DNA from: Stappia sp. ES.058
Lineage (GTDB): Bacteria; Pseudomonadota; Alphaproteobacteria; Rhizobiales; Stappiaceae
Length of the DNA: 64,000 bases
Assembly: GCF_900105595.1 (NCBI RefSeq)
Contig: NZ_LT629784.1
Location: forward strand, 1,054,001-1,118,000
Reading direction: 5' to 3'
Shown here: piece by piece, positions 35,303 to 45,502 of the stretch
Numbering within the stretch: the stretch's first letter is position 1
Layout of the letters: each line of letters opens with the position of its first letter
Notes under the pieces: generated by a model
What the model was told of the DNA's origin: nothing
What the model saw: the letters and a program-made list of their open reading frames with translations, nothing else
Database searches by the model: none
Position numbers and translations under genes: made by a program

Positions 35303-36817
35303 CTACTGCCAGGAAACGCCCGTCAGGTCGTTCGCCTGGATCGGGGCGTTGACCCAAAGCCCCTTGAGGCCCGAAGCCCACACGCCCGCCTTGGCAAGCT
35401 GGAACAGATAGGCGTTCACCGCATCCTCGGTGATGATCCTCTGCGCCTCGCCCATCAGCGCATAGCGCTCATTCGTATCGGAGGCGATTTCAAGTTTTGC
35501 CATCGTCTCGTCGAAACGGGGGCTGTCGTACTGGAAGTAATAGTCCTTGCGCCCGTAGATACCGATGTCCATCGGTTCGGTGTGCGAGACGATGGTGAAG
35601 TCGAAGTCCTTGCCCTTGAACACCTCCGACAACCACTGCGCCCATTCCAGCGGCACGATTTCAAGTTCGACGCCGATCTTCTTCAGATCCGAGGCGATCA
35701 GCTCGCCGCCGCGCCGCGCGTAGACCGGGGGCGGCAGCTTGATCGTCGCGGTGAAACCGTCCGGATAGCCCGCCTCGGCCAGCAGCGCCTTCGCCTTGTC
35801 GAGATCGAGCGGATAGGTGTCGGTGAGATCGACATAGGCGGGGTGATGCGGCGCGAAATGCGTGCCGATCGGCGTGCCGATGCCGAACATCGCCCCGTCG
35901 ATGATCGCCTGGCGGTCGATGGCATGCGAGATCGCCCGGCGCACGCGCACGTCGGCAAGCGGTCCGGCCTTGTTGTTCATTGCCAGAATGGTTTCGCCCT
36001 CGGTCGTGCCGACGGCAACGGTAAAGCGCGGGTCGACCTCCAGCATCGGCAGGTTTTCCGGCGCCAGGAAGATCGGGAAGGCGTCGACGTCGCCGGCGAG
36101 CAGCGAGGCAAGTGCTGCGCCCGGATCGGCGATGATCTTGAAGGTCGCCTTTTCCAGCGCCACCGGATCGCCCCAATAGGCATCGTTGCGCACGATCTCG
36201 ACGTTGTCGCCCTGGGCCCAGTTGGAGAAGCGGAACGGACCGGTGCCGACGGGCTTCGTCTTGTTGGTCTCCGCGCTTTCCGGCGCCACCATCGCGGCGT
36301 CGCCCCAGCCGAGGTTGAACAGGAAGCCGCCGTTCGGCTTGGCGAGCGTTATCCTGACAGTTGCGGGATCGACGACCTCGATGCTTTCGATGCCGGCGAA
36401 AAGCGGTTTCTGCGCGTTGGTGCTGTCTTCGGCGCGGGCGCGATCGAGCGAGAATTTTACGTCCTCGGCATCGAATGCCGTGCCGTCGTGGAAGGTCACG
36501 CCCTCCTGCAGCGAAAACGTATAGGCCAGCCCGTCCTCGGAGATTTCCCAGCTCCTGGCGAGCCAGGGCTGGACGGCGCCGTTCCTGTCGATCCGGGTCA
36601 GGCCCTCGAAAATGTTGGCATAGGTCACTTCGTCGATGGCCGCGGCAGCACCCGCCGTCGGGTCGAGATGCGGCGGCTCCAGCCGTACGCCGAGCACCAG
36701 GTCTGTGCGCGCCGCTTGCGCGGGGGCCGGGCCGAAGGCTGTGGCCGCGCCGATCATGAGGCTGGCTGCTAGGACTGTGCGCCGGTTGAAGAATACCATC
36801 ATCAAAAAGTCTCCCAT
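35303..36817 (-). CDS. Peptide-type ABC substrate-binding protein (SBP family 5), orphan
   Basis: A 504-residue family 5 binding protein with a Sec or Tat-like signal peptide (NRRTVLAASLMIGAATAFG, ending in AQA). The body shows GVRLEPPHLDPTAGAA, LQEGVTFHDGTAFDAEDVKF and PVGTGPFRFSNWAQGDNV. ATG 36817 is the longest start; ATGs at 36802 and 36799 with GGGAGA upstream are equally likely. It lies 13 bp downstream of an M20 deacylase gene and has no permease beside it. The peptide-type permease operon at 24129-28512, on the same strand, has no binding protein, so this is its probable missing component, now 6.8 kb away. Confidence 0.9.
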   Translation of the reverse strand: MGDFLMMVFFNRRTVLAASLMIGAATAFGPAPAQAARTDLVLGVRLEPPHLDPTAGAAAAIDEVTYANIFEGLTRIDRNGAVQPWLARSWEISEDGLAYTFSLQEGVTFHDGTAFDAEDVKFSLDRARAEDSTNAQKPLFAGIESIEVVDPATVRITLAKPNGGFLFNLGWGDAAMVAPESAETNKTKPVGTGPFRFSNWAQGDNVEIVRNDAYWGDPVALEKATFKIIADPGAALASLLAGDVDAFPIFLAPENLPMLEVDPRFTVAVGTTEGETILAMNNKAGPLADVRVRRAISHAIDRQAIIDGAMFGIGTPIGTHFAPHHPAYVDLTDTYPLDLDKAKALLAEAGYPDGFTATIKLPPPVYARRGGELIASDLKKIGVELEIVPLEWAQWLSEVFKGKDFDFTIVSHTEPMDIGIYGRKDYYFQYDSPRFDETMAKLEIASDTNERYALMGEAQRIITEDAVNAYLFQLAKAGVWASGLKGLWVNAPIQANDLTGVSWQ

Positions 36818-36830
36818 TTTCTTCCGTACT

Positions 36831-38102
36831 CTAGCGCCCGGCTGTCAGGAGCGCCACGGTCGCCTGCGCCATCACCTTGGCGCTGTCGACCATGTCGTCG
36901 ATGCCGACGAATTCGTCCGGCCGGTGCGCCATGTCGAGAATGCCCGGACCATAGGCGATGCAATCGTGCAGATGGCCGATGCGGGCGATGTGCTTCTGGT
37001 CGTAGGTGCCCGGCGAGATCACGTAGTCGGGCGCTTTCGACAGGACATCGCGAATGCCGTCGGCGACCGCGCGCACCACCGGAGCCTCCCGGTCGGTCAT
37101 CGTCGGGATCACCTCCATGAGGTCGCGGATCCGGTAGTCGAATTTGTCCCGCGTGCGGGCCAGGTCGTCGAGAATGTCCATCACCTCGCCCTTCACCTCC
37201 TCCAGGCTTTCCTCGATCAGGTAGCGCCGGTCGATCACCATGCGGCAACTGTCGGGAACGCAAGGGGAGGGCAGGCCGTCGAACCCCTCCGGCTGGCCGC
37301 CATGCATGGAATTGATGTTGAGCGTGGAGGAGCGCGCGCCCTCCGGCACCACCGGCATTTCGGTGTGTTTTCCGGCAAGCTTCGGGTAAAGATCGCGCTC
37401 GAAGCGCTCCAGCACGGCGCCCATGTGGCGCACGGCGCAATCACCCAAAAACGGCATGGAACCATGGGCGATGGAGCCGCGCGTCTCGATTTCCGCCCAC
37501 CACACGCCGCGATGACCGAGGCAGATGCGGTCCTTGTTGAGCGGTTCGGGAATGATCACGTGATCGACGCGCGGTTTGGAGAACAGGCCTTTCGAGGCCA
37601 GATAGGCGACCCCGCCGTAACCGCCGGACTCCTCGTCGACCGTGCCGGAGATCTCGATGGCGCCGGGAAACTCCGGCATCGCCTCGATGAGCGCTTCCAC
37701 CGCGATGATGGAGGCGGCGAGCCCGCCCTTCATATCGCAGGCGCCGCGCCCATAAACCTTGCCGTCGCGCACGATGCCGGCGAAGGGATCGACGCTCCAG
37801 CCGTGGCCGGTCTCGACCACGTCGATATGGGAATTGAAGTGAACGCAGGGACCGGGGCGCCCTCCCTCGATGCGCGCGACGACATTTGTACGGGGATAGC
37901 GGGCGCTGTCGCCGGGGGTGTCCTCGCCGCGCATGTAGACCACCTGGAAACCGCGCCGCGCCAGCCGGTTGCCGATGAACTCCGCGCAGGGCGTATAGGC
38001 TTCGCCCGGCGGATTGACGGTGGGAATGCGGATCAGGTCCTGTGTCAGCCGCACAAGCTCGTCGCGCTTGTCGTCGACGCGCCTAAAAAGCGCCTCCAGC
38101 AT
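36831..38102 (-). CDS. M20-family acetylornithine/succinyl-diaminopimelate deacylase-like peptidase
   Basis: A 423-residue M20 enzyme: IRIPTVNPPGEAYTPCAEF, VHFNSHIDVVETGHGW (His/Asp), YGRGACDMKGGLAAS (bridging Asp), SGTVDEESGGYGGVAYL (Glu pair), then a lid domain with GSIAHGSMPFLGDCAV. Length and motifs fit the ArgE/DapE group. The ATG at 38102 has GGGAGGTCAC upstream; upstream open frame on this strand is not protein-like. It is co-directional with the binding-protein gene just downstream and likely acts on the imported ligand. Confidence 0.88.
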   Translation of the reverse strand: MLEALFRRVDDKRDELVRLTQDLIRIPTVNPPGEAYTPCAEFIGNRLARRGFQVVYMRGEDTPGDSARYPRTNVVARIEGGRPGPCVHFNSHIDVVETGHGWSVDPFAGIVRDGKVYGRGACDMKGGLAASIIAVEALIEAMPEFPGAIEISGTVDEESGGYGGVAYLASKGLFSKPRVDHVIIPEPLNKDRICLGHRGVWWAEIETRGSIAHGSMPFLGDCAVRHMGAVLERFERDLYPKLAGKHTEMPVVPEGARSSTLNINSMHGGQPEGFDGLPSPCVPDSCRMVIDRRYLIEESLEEVKGEVMDILDDLARTRDKFDYRIRDLMEVIPTMTDREAPVVRAVADGIRDVLSKAPDYVISPGTYDQKHIARIGHLHDCIAYGPGILDMAHRPDEFVGIDDMVDSAKVMAQATVALLTAGR

Positions 38103-38229
38103 GTGACCTCCCGTGATAGGACAGAGCCAGGCGACCACGAACTTGCGCCGGGTGTCCATGCGCATCGTGCACCACCGCGCGGCGGCTTTCCAGCGGGCAG
38201 ACAGCGTTTTGCGGATTGAAGGGCGGGAC

Positions 38230-39162
38230 GTGCCGAAGACGGCTTGGGACAAGACCGAAGACGCGACGTCAGGCGGGGCCGGGGCGATCCCGCCGGAAGA
38301 CGACAGCGGCCGCCAGGCGCTTCTCCGCCTGCATCGACGCCAGACGGGCCGTCGGGTCCTGATGCTCGTTGGCGTGCTTGTGGCGGTCGGGCTCGCCGTC
38401 GCGGTAGCCCGGATCATTGTGGGCGATGCGCCTGCGCCGCCTCCGTCAAAGGAGATCGCGCAGGATCTGCCCGCCGATGCCCTTGCGGGCCTGCCGGACG
38501 GGACGCGGGCGCGGCTGTTGCGCGACACGATCGACCGGCCCGCCGTCTTCAAGCGCGTTTACGGCGGCCATCCGGCCGATCTCTGCACGGCGATCTTGGA
38601 ACTCGGCGTGCCGATGTCCGACTGGAAACCGGATCCCTTCGTCGCCGGCTTCTGGTACTGCGCGAGCGAGCTTGTCGTTCTCGGACGCACGGCGCCGGAC
38701 GGCCGCCGGGCGACGCTCTTCGTCAACCTGCGCGGCCAGAGCGAGATCTCGTTGAACACGGTGCGCATCAAGCTGAACGCCGAGAATCCGGAAACCGTGA
38801 GTCAGGCGCGCGCCTCTTTGGTCAGGGTGCTGGAGGCGGTCGGCGCGCGCTACGGCTGGCCATGGCCGGAGGGTGTGCGGCAGGCGGTTTTAGACAACCG
38901 CGCGGCGAGTTTCGAGCAATACGGGATGACGGTCACCATCCTGCCGGAGGACCCGGATCTGACCGGGGACCTGCCCGGCGTCGTGCGGGTCAATGTCATC
39001 GTCGAGTTTCCCGTCGTCGATCTTGTTGCCCCTGCGGAGATCTTCGCGCCCTTCGCCTGGGAGGTGGAAAGGGCGAGTAAGCGCAAGCGCAACCGGCCGG
39101 TCGGCGGCGCGGATTCGCAGACGCGCGACACGCGGGGCGTCAGCGGCCAGGCAGCGGAATGA
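38230..39162 (+). CDS. Membrane-anchored conserved hypothetical (DUF6030-like)
   Basis: About 310 residues from a GTG at 38230 (GAAGGGCGGG just upstream); ATGs at 38113 and 38158 are in frame but the extra sequence does not look like protein and lacks a ribosome site. After a 36-residue cytoplasmic stretch there is one membrane segment ([21 protein letters not shown]), then an extracytoplasmic domain with [33 protein letters not shown] split by short loops and two cysteines near its start that could pair. It resembles the rhizobial DUF6030 type by eye. Its last 23 bp overlap the pirin gene. The function is unknown. Confidence 0.65.
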   Translation: MPKTAWDKTEDATSGGAGAIPPEDDSGRQALLRLHRRQTGRRVLMLVGVLVAVGLAVAVARIIVGDAPAPPPSKEIAQDLPADALAGLPDGTRARLLRDTIDRPAVFKRVYGGHPADLCTAILELGVPMSDWKPDPFVAGFWYCASELVVLGRTAPDGRRATLFVNLRGQSEISLNTVRIKLNAENPETVSQARASLVRVLEAVGARYGWPWPEGVRQAVLDNRAASFEQYGMTVTILPEDPDLTGDLPGVVRVNVIVEFPVVDLVAPAEIFAPFAWEVERASKRKRNRPVGGADSQTRDTRGVSGQAAE

Positions 39163-40066
39163 ACTCCTCCGCGTCGCCCGGGACCGTGTCGAAGCGCATT
39201 TGTTTCCAGTCTTCCTTGGCCTGATCGATGCGTTCCTTCGACGAAGAGACGAAGTTCCACCAGATGTGACGGGGTCCGTCCATCGGCTCGCCGCCGAGGA
39301 TCAGGAAGCGCGCCGGTCCTTTCGCCGTCACGGTGATGGCGTCGCCCGGCTTGAAGACCAGAAGCTGGCCCTGGTCGAAGGTGTCGCCGGCGATCTCGAC
39401 CGTGCCGTCCACTGTGTAGATCGCGCGCTCCTCGTGGGTGGCATCGACCGGCAGGCGGCGGCCGTCCTCCAGCGTGACGTCGGCGTAGATCGTCTCCGAG
39501 GCTGTTTTTACCGGCGACCGCGCGCCATAGATTTCGCCGGCAATCACGCGAACCGTTGCGCCTGCATCGGTGAGCATAGGCAGGTCGGCCTTGCCGACAT
39601 GCTCGAAGGCCGGCGTGGTTTCCTCGACATGTTTGGGCAGGGCCACCCAGCTCTGGATGCCGAAGAGCTTGCGCGCCTTCATCTTCTGTTCCGGGTCCTC
39701 GCGCTCGGAATGCACGATGCCGGCGCCGGCCGTCATCCAGTTGAGGTCGCCCGGGCGGATCGGCAGGTCGGAGCCCAGGCTGTCGCGGTGATGGATCTCG
39801 CCGTCGAACAGATAGGTGACGGTCGCCAGACCGATATGGGGGTGCGGACGCACGTCGATGCCGCCGGAGTGGAGAAACTCGGCCGGGCCCATCTGGTCGA
39901 AGAAGATGAAGGGGCCGATCATCTGGCGTTTGGGCGAGGGCAGCGCCCGGCGCACCTCGAAGCCGCCGAGATCGCGGGCGCGCGGCACGATAATCGTGTC
40001 GATCATGTCGCAGGACGTGGCGTCGCCGGGTGTCGGGTCGAGATCGGGCATCCAGGTCATCGGCAT
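39140..40066 (-). CDS. Pirin-family protein
   Basis: A 308-residue bicupin. The N-terminal cupin carries the metal motif in [20 protein letters not shown] and [15 protein letters not shown]; the C-terminal cupin contains [20 protein letters not shown] and ends with [17 protein letters not shown]. Bacterial pirins act as quercetinase-like dioxygenases or as regulators of pyruvate metabolism; which applies here cannot be told. ATG 40066 has GGAGGAG directly upstream; Met at 40060 is an alternative. The gene is convergent with, and overlaps by 23 bp, the membrane-anchored unknown. Confidence 0.9.
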   Translation of the reverse strand: MPMTWMPDLDPTPGDATSCDMIDTIIVPRARDLGGFEVRRALPSPKRQMIGPFIFFDQMGPAEFLHSGGIDVRPHPHIGLATVTYLFDGEIHHRDSLGSDLPIRPGDLNWMTAGAGIVHSEREDPEQKMKARKLFGIQSWVALPKHVEETTPAFEHVGKADLPMLTDAGATVRVIAGEIYGARSPVKTASETIYADVTLEDGRRLPVDATHEERAIYTVDGTVEIAGDTFDQGQLLVFKPGDAITVTAKGPARFLILGGEPMDGPRHIWWNFVSSSKERIDQAKEDWKQMRFDTVPGDAEEFIPLPGR

Positions 40067-40280
40067 CTCCTCCGCAAGCGGTCCGTGCAGGCGCGATGGA
40101 GCGCCTCTCCGCCAGGAGAATAGCCGATTGCGTCGCGCGTTCCAGACTCCGAACCGAAGACGGATCGTGCCGCGACCGTGAACAATAGGCGCAAGATCGG
40201 CGAATATCGTTCATGGCACCTGCGCAGTGACAACATCCGCGCGCCTTGGGCCCGGTATGCCGTTTACCCGGGCTGGCCGT

Positions 40281-41072
40281 CTACACCGTGCCGCCGAGCT
40301 CCGTGCCGAGGTCCTGGAGTTCCTTGCCGCCGGCCATCAGGTTCTGCAGTTCGTCTATGGTGATTTCGTCCTTGGTGTGGGTGCCGAGCGTCTTGCCGCG
40401 GTTGAGCACGGTGAAGCGGTTTCCGACCGCGAAGGCATGACGCACGTTGTGGGTGATGAAGATCACCCCCAGCCCCTTGGTGCGCACCTGGTTGATGTAT
40501 TTCAGCACCATGGACGTCTGCGCGACGCCGAGCGCCGACGTCGGCTCGTCCAGGATCAGCACTTTGGCGCCGAAATAGACCGCGCGCGCAATGGCGACGC
40601 ATTGGCGCTCGCCGCCGGACAATGTGCCCACCGCCTGTTGTGGATCGCGCACGTCGATGCCGATGCGACGCATTTCCTCGCGCGTGACCGTGTCGGCATG
40701 GGCCATGTCCATGTGGCGGAAGGGCGGAAATCCCTTCAGCGGCTCCCGGCCCATAAAGAAATTGCGGGTGATCGACATCAGCGGGATCATCGCCAGGTCC
40801 TGATAGACCGTGGCGATTCCGGCATCGAGCGCTGCACGCGGGCTCTGGAAGGAAACCGGGCGGTTTTCGACATGAAACGTCCCGGATGTCGGCGCATGGA
40901 CGCCGGACAGCGTCTTGATCAGCGTCGACTTGCCCGCGCCATTGTCGCCGAGCAGGCACAGGACCTCGCCCGGATGAACCTTGATCGAAACGCCGCCGAG
41001 CGCGATGACGGAGCCGAAGTGCTTGACGAGATCGCGCACCTCGATGAGCGGAGTGGTGGATGATGCTGTCAT
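40281..41072 (-). CDS. Sugar-type ABC transporter ATP-binding protein (single domain, FrcA-like)
   Basis: A 263-residue ATPase of the ribose/fructose importer class, with one nucleotide-binding domain rather than the two of RbsA: Walker [19 protein letters not shown] near residue 39, signature [16 protein letters not shown], Walker [13 protein letters not shown], and ITHNVRHAF. The GDNGAGKST form and single domain match FrcA-like subunits. It lies 4 bp downstream of the permease gene. With the permease and binding protein it forms a CUT2-type importer, for an inositol-like polyol by context. Confidence 0.9.
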   Translation of the reverse strand: MTASSTTPLIEVRDLVKHFGSVIALGGVSIKVHPGEVLCLLGDNGAGKSTLIKTLSGVHAPTSGTFHVENRPVSFQSPRAALDAGIATVYQDLAMIPLMSITRNFFMGREPLKGFPPFRHMDMAHADTVTREEMRRIGIDVRDPQQAVGTLSGGERQCVAIARAVYFGAKVLILDEPTSALGVAQTSMVLKYINQVRTKGLGVIFITHNVRHAFAVGNRFTVLNRGKTLGTHTKDEITIDELQNLMAGGKELQDLGTELGGTV

Positions 41073-41076
41073 GGCC

Positions 41077-42198
41077 TCAGCGCTCCCCCGTCGCCCGCTT
41101 TCGGATGAAGTTGTTGAACAGGACCGCGAGCAGCAGCATGCCGCCGAGGAACACCAGATACCAGTCCTGGTCGATGTTGGTGTAGGTCAGGCCGATCAGC
41201 ACCATGCCGAAGATGATCGCGCCCAGGAACGCGCCGATGGCCGAGCCGTAGCCGCCGGTCAGAAGACAGCCGCCGATGACGGCTGCGATGATCGCCTCGA
41301 ATTCCTTCTGGAAGCCGCGGCGCGCATCAGTGGACCCGGCATCCAGAACCGTGAGGATCGCGACCAGTGCCGCGCACATCGCGGTCGTCATGAAGAGGAT
41401 CGTTTTCACGCGACGCACCGGCACGCCGGAATTGCGGGCCGCATTGGCGTCACCCCCGGCGGCGAAGATCCAGTTTCCGAATTTGGTCCGCAACAAGACC
41501 CAGGTGGCGACCAGGGCGATCCCGGTGAACCAGAGAATCTCGACGGGCATGCCGGTGACCTTGGGCGTGCCGTTTCGGAAGGTGTCGATCCAGCCGTTTT
41601 CGGCCATCACCGCAAACAGGCCTTCGAACGCCTCGCCGGAGAAAAGCTCCAGGACCGGACTTCCGTCGGCTGCTTCCTTGACACCGCGAAGCTGGGTGGC
41701 GCCGTCGGTCGCCCATTTTAGTCCGACGAGGGTCAGTCCGCGCAGGATGAACAGGAACGCAAGCGTCACGATAAAGGAGGGCAGGCCGGTGCCCAGGACG
41801 ATCTGGCCGTTCATCGCGCCGATCCCGCCGGCAAAGATCAGCGTTGCGACGATGGCGACGATCAGTGGCATCTCCCAGGTGACGAGGACGGTGCCGAAGG
41901 CCAGTCCGGCAAAGGCGACCATCGAGCCGACCGAGAGATCGAACTCGCCGCCGACCATCAGCAGGGCGGCGCCAATCGCCAGAATTCCGAGTTGCGCCGC
42001 GGGCGCCATGAAGTTCATGACGCCGGCGAGCGTGAACATCGCCGGATTGGCGACAGCCATGAAAAACGCGGTCACCAGAACGAGCCCCGCCAGCGCGCCA
42101 AGCTCCGGGCGCCGCAACAACCGGGTCATCAGGGTGGTCTGCTTGAGCCGTTCGTCCGGCTGCGCCGGCGTGGCGGGCCCGGCGTCTGCATCGCTCAT
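41077..42198 (-). CDS. Sugar-type ABC transporter permease (RbsC/FrcC-like)
   Basis: A 373-residue permease with 9-10 membrane segments. CUT2 features are [21 protein letters not shown] (the conserved GGIDLSVG-type loop), [16 protein letters not shown] and [14 protein letters not shown]. The ATG at 42198 has GAGGCC upstream; the frame is open to 42312 without protein-like sequence. A long insert between segments (about residues 165-215) carries GAT-rich loop sequence seen in FrcC-type permeases. It is encoded between the binding-protein and ATPase genes. Confidence 0.9.
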   Translation of the reverse strand: MSDADAGPATPAQPDERLKQTTLMTRLLRRPELGALAGLVLVTAFFMAVANPAMFTLAGVMNFMAPAAQLGILAIGAALLMVGGEFDLSVGSMVAFAGLAFGTVLVTWEMPLIVAIVATLIFAGGIGAMNGQIVLGTGLPSFIVTLAFLFILRGLTLVGLKWATDGATQLRGVKEAADGSPVLELFSGEAFEGLFAVMAENGWIDTFRNGTPKVTGMPVEILWFTGIALVATWVLLRTKFGNWIFAAGGDANAARNSGVPVRRVKTILFMTTAMCAALVAILTVLDAGSTDARRGFQKEFEAIIAAVIGGCLLTGGYGSAIGAFLGAIIFGMVLIGLTYTNIDQDWYLVFLGGMLLLAVLFNNFIRKRATGER

Positions 42199-42316
42199 TT
42201 CTTGGCCTCGCAAGCCTGTGTCGCGGGGCGGCTGCAGGTCGCGCCGGCGCGCCGCGATCGGAAACGAAAACGGGCGGGGGCACGGCGCATGGCCGCGCCC
42301 CCGTACGGTCATCCGG

Positions 42317-43267
42317 TCAGCGGATGCCCTTGGCCGAGAGGTCGACGACCTGGGCTGCCTTGTCCTTGGTGATCAGGTTCGGTCCCGACGGTACGTTGCC
42401 GCCCGGCATCAGGCCGTAGCGGGCGTGATTGGCGAGGAACACCACCGGAAGGTAGCCCTGCAGATACTGCTGCTGGTCGATGGCGAAGGCCGCTTCTCCG
42501 TCGGCGACCGCCTGCAGGAAGTTTGCCGACAGGTCGAAGGTCGCGACGTTGATGTCGTTGATCATGCCGCTGTCCTTCACGGCCTGTACGACCGGCTCGC
42601 CGGCGAGCGATGCGCCGAGCGCCATGATGGTGTCGATGTCGCCGTCGGAGGCGATGGCCGCCTTGACCTTCGAGAGGATCTCGCCCGGATCGTTGGTCGT
42701 TGGCAGTGTGGTCACCGACCCGCCGAAGCCGTCGGCGAACCCTTCGCAACGCTGGTCGAGCGACACGTTGCCGACTTCGTGGTTGACGCAAAGGCCTTTC
42801 TTGCCCCCCATCGCGGCCAGTTCCTCGCCGGCCTTCTTGCCGGCGTCATACTCTTCCTGACCGACGTGAAGCGCAGCGCCCAGAGACGCCGAAACGTCGG
42901 AACCGGAGTTCATGGAAATCACGGGAATGCCGGCGGAAACCGCCTTTCGGATGGAATCGCCGAGCGCGTCCGCATCCGGAATCGAGACGATCAGGCCGTG
43001 CGGCTCCTGATTGACGGCGGCATCGATGAGCTGTGCCATCGCAACCATGTCGAAGGTTTCCGGCGCGCGGTAGTCAACCGTGACACCCATGTCGGTGCCG
43101 GCCTGTGCCACACCGTTCTTGACGACCGACCAGAACGGATCGGATGCCTGGCCGTGGCTGACGACAATGATATTGATGTCTTCAGCCGATGCCGGTGCGA
43201 CAGGCGCAACAGCTGTCAGTCCCACCACGGCGGCAGCCGACAGCAAGCGAGTGAACAAGCGTTTCAT
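42317..43267 (-). CDS. Sugar/inositol-type ABC substrate-binding protein
   Basis: A 316-residue periplasmic-binding protein-like I (peripla_BP_4) protein with a signal peptide (1-28, ending APASA before EDI). The ligand-binding fold shows VVSHGQASDPFWSVVKNGVA, LIVSIPDADALGDSIRKAV, INSMNSGSDV-type and VATFDLSANFLQAVADGEAAF segments. ATG 43267 follows GGGAGG. It is the first gene of the leftward importer row; its upstream region contains a GGAA-N6-TTCC box (43467-43480) and the divergent RpiR gene. The specificity is likely inositol or a related polyol, inferred from those boxes and the iolG gene. Confidence 0.88.
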   Translation of the reverse strand: MKRLFTRLLSAAAVVGLTAVAPVAPASAEDINIIVVSHGQASDPFWSVVKNGVAQAGTDMGVTVDYRAPETFDMVAMAQLIDAAVNQEPHGLIVSIPDADALGDSIRKAVSAGIPVISMNSGSDVSASLGAALHVGQEEYDAGKKAGEELAAMGGKKGLCVNHEVGNVSLDQRCEGFADGFGGSVTTLPTTNDPGEILSKVKAAIASDGDIDTIMALGASLAGEPVVQAVKDSGMINDINVATFDLSANFLQAVADGEAAFAIDQQQYLQGYLPVVFLANHARYGLMPGGNVPSGPNLITKDKAAQVVDLSAKGIR

Positions 43268-43466
43268 GTTGTTTCCTCCCAGTTTCCCCGAAGCGGGGAT
43301 CCCGTTGAACGGGATTTCAGGCAAATTTTTGTGCGGCGTTTCTGTTCGGCCAGTGTCCGCGCAGCAAAATGCTGCGTCGGACAGGTGATCCTGCAAGCTC
43401 CCAAACATTGCAGGTTCACCACCGATATGAAGTCACCGGAATGCCGTATTCCAAAAAACAGCATAT

Positions 43467-43480
43467 GGAATTTTTATTCC
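43467..43480. promoter_or_regulatory. Candidate IolR/RpiR operator, importer promoter
   Basis: GGAATTTTTATTCC, a perfect GGAA-N6-TTCC inverted repeat, flanked by T and A that extend the dyad. I recall this motif as the Sinorhizobium meliloti IolR site. A second GGAA-N7-TTCC lies at 43438-43452. Both stand between the divergent binding-protein and RpiR genes. Confidence 0.6.
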
Positions 43481-43613
43481 ATTTTCGCTACGGCAGTGTC
43501 AAGCTGAAACCGAAACAGCCGGAGCCGGAAGGGGCTCGGGACGCGCGGTTTTGCGCATCTTCCCAAGATCGGCGATTGTGCATCGGCAAATGCGGACAGG
43601 AGAGGAAAACGGA

Positions 43614-44462
43614 ATGAGCGACGTGCAGGAGGCCCCGCGGGACTACGACAGCTTGCGTGCGCTTCTGATCGCCCGCCGGCCTGGCATGCCCAAGCGCCTT
43701 GCGCAGGTCGCGGCCTTCGCAGTCGATCGTCCCGACGACGTGACCTTCGGAACGGTTGCGGTGATCGCGGAGCAGGCAGGCGTCCAGCCCTCGACGCTGG
43801 TTCGCTTTGCGCAAGCGCTCGGCTACCAGGGATTTTCGGAGTTTCAGGATGTCTTTCGCGCAAGGCTGCGCGAGCGCTGGCCGGATTACGACGAACGGCT
43901 GGAAGCGTTGCGGCGGCGGTCGGGCGAAAGCCGTAACGCGCATGCGCTTTTCGGCGATTTTGTCGATACGGCGGTCGCGTCGCTCTTGAGGCTGCGCAAC
44001 TCGATTTCCGGCGACACGATGGAAGAGGCGGCCAAACTGATGGCCGATGCAAGAGTGATCTATCTGGTCGGCCAGCGGCGTGCGTTTCCCGTCAGTGCCT
44101 ATATGTCCTATGCGCTCGCCAAGCTCGGCATGCCGGCGGTCCTGGTGGACAATCTCGCCTCGCTCGGGCCGGAGCAGGTCGGCGCAGCCGGATCGAATGA
44201 CCTGCTGATCGCCGTGAGTTTCACGCCCTACACCTCGCTCACTGTGGATGTGGCGAATGCGGCGGCGGAGCGCGGCGTGCCGGTGCTGGCGCTGACCGAT
44301 TCCCCGTTTTCGCCCCTGATCCAGTCGGCGCGCGCCGTGATCGAGGTGGTCGAGGCCGACCTCGGCGCGTTCCGCTCGCTGTCCGGCACACTGTGCCTTG
44401 CCATGGCGCTGTGCGTGGCGGCCGCCGAATTGCGACGCGACCGGGAGGGCGGCGACGGCTGA
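43614..44462 (+). CDS. RpiR/MurR-family transcriptional regulator (IolR-like)
   Basis: A 282-residue regulator with an N-terminal HTH_6 domain (VTFGTVAVIAEQAGVQPSTL, then VRFAQALGYQGFSEFQ) and a C-terminal SIS sugar-phosphate-binding domain from about residue 130 (DARVIYLVGQRRAFPVSAYM, LLIAVSFTPYTSLTVDV). Rhizobial inositol genes are controlled by IolR, an RpiR-type repressor. The neighbouring GGAA-N6-TTCC boxes and iolG support that identity. ATG 43614 follows GGAGAGGAAAACGGA. It is divergent from the importer and convergent with iolG. Confidence 0.87.
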   Translation: MSDVQEAPRDYDSLRALLIARRPGMPKRLAQVAAFAVDRPDDVTFGTVAVIAEQAGVQPSTLVRFAQALGYQGFSEFQDVFRARLRERWPDYDERLEALRRRSGESRNAHALFGDFVDTAVASLLRLRNSISGDTMEEAAKLMADARVIYLVGQRRAFPVSAYMSYALAKLGMPAVLVDNLASLGPEQVGAAGSNDLLIAVSFTPYTSLTVDVANAAAERGVPVLALTDSPFSPLIQSARAVIEVVEADLGAFRSLSGTLCLAMALCVAAAELRRDREGGDG

Positions 44463-44486
44463 CGCCGTCGCCGTGTGCGTCCGTCG

Positions 44487-45485
44487 TCAGACACGAACCG
44501 GCGTCCCGCTCTTCGCCGCCTGCGTTGCCGCGTCCGCGAGCCGTTGTGCCATCAGACCGTCATGACCGTCCGGCTTGGGCGCGCGCTCGCCTCTGGCGAC
44601 CGCCAAAAATGCATCCAGTTGCAGCCGGTATGCGGCGGCGTAGCGTTCCAGGAAAAAATTTTGTGTAGGATCGGCGGTGAAGCCCGCACCCGTCGCCAAT
44701 TCGACGGTGGTTTCCAGCTGGTTTCCCGCGCGCAGCAACCCCTTCTGGCCATGGACCTCGATGCGCTGGTCGTAGCCATAGGTGGCGCGGCGCGAATTCG
44801 AGATCTGCGCGATCTTGCCGCTCGCGGTTTTCAGCAGGACGGCTGCGGTGTCGACGTCGCCGGCTTCGCCGATCGCCGGATCGACCAGGCTGGACCCGAC
44901 CGCATGCACCTCGACCGGCTCCTCGCCGAGCAGAAAACGCGCCATGTCGAAATCATGGATCATCATGTCGCGGAACAACCCGCCGGAGCGTTCGATGTAG
45001 GAGACCGGCGGCGGGGAGGGGTCGCGCGACAGGATCGTGACCAGCTCCACCTCGCCGATCTGGCCGTCGTCGATGCGCGCCCGCAGGCTGGCGAAATTGG
45101 GGTCAAAGCGGCGGTTGAACCCGATAAACAGCGGCACGCCCGCCGACGTCACCGTTTCCAGCACGCTCTCGATGCGGTCGGCGGACAGGTCGACCGGCTT
45201 TTCGCAGAAGATCGCCTTGCCGGCTTTGGCCGCGCGTTCGATGAAATCCGAATGGGTATCGGTGGGCGAGGCGATGAGAACGGCGTTCGATCCGCTCCCC
45301 TCCAGCGCCTCGTCGAGGTCGATGACCGGCGCATCGAGCCGCGCGGCAAGCATTTGCGCCGCCTCCGGGCTGGCGTCGCAAATACCTGCGAGCACGACGT
45401 CCTTGTGATCGGCCGCACGGGCCGCGAGGTTGGCCGCATGAATCTGCCCGATCCGTCCGGCTCCGATGATTGCGATGGAAAGCAC
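44487..45485 (-). CDS. iolG: Inositol 2-dehydrogenase
   Basis: A 332-residue Gfo/Idh/MocA enzyme. The NAD site is IAIIGAGRIGQIHAANL at the N terminus, followed by FCEKPVDLSADRI (catalytic EKP Lys) and the typical C-terminal GLFRDMMIHDFDMARFL with the catalytic Asp/His pair. This sequence style matches inositol 2-dehydrogenase. I use the GTG at 45485 (AAAGGA 7 bases upstream) because it puts the Rossmann strand at the true N terminus; the ATG at 45518 would add 11 residues and sit on the operator-like box. It oxidises myo-inositol to scyllo-inosose with NAD. Confidence 0.88.
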   Translation of the reverse strand: MLSIAIIGAGRIGQIHAANLAARAADHKDVVLAGICDASPEAAQMLAARLDAPVIDLDEALEGSGSNAVLIASPTDTHSDFIERAAKAGKAIFCEKPVDLSADRIESVLETVTSAGVPLFIGFNRRFDPNFASLRARIDDGQIGEVELVTILSRDPSPPPVSYIERSGGLFRDMMIHDFDMARFLLGEEPVEVHAVGSSLVDPAIGEAGDVDTAAVLLKTASGKIAQISNSRRATYGYDQRIEVHGQKGLLRAGNQLETTVELATGAGFTADPTQNFFLERYAAAYRLQLDAFLAVARGERAPKPDGHDGLMAQRLADAATQAAKSGTPVRV

Positions 45486-45502
45486 GTCTGGTCCTTTCGA
45501 AG

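Noticed and set aside
38113..38229. N-terminal extension of the DUF6030-like protein from ATG 38113
   Set aside because: The extra 39 codons lie in the divergent promoter region, lack a ribosome site and look non-protein-like; GTG 38230 with GGGCGG upstream is a better start, though not certain.
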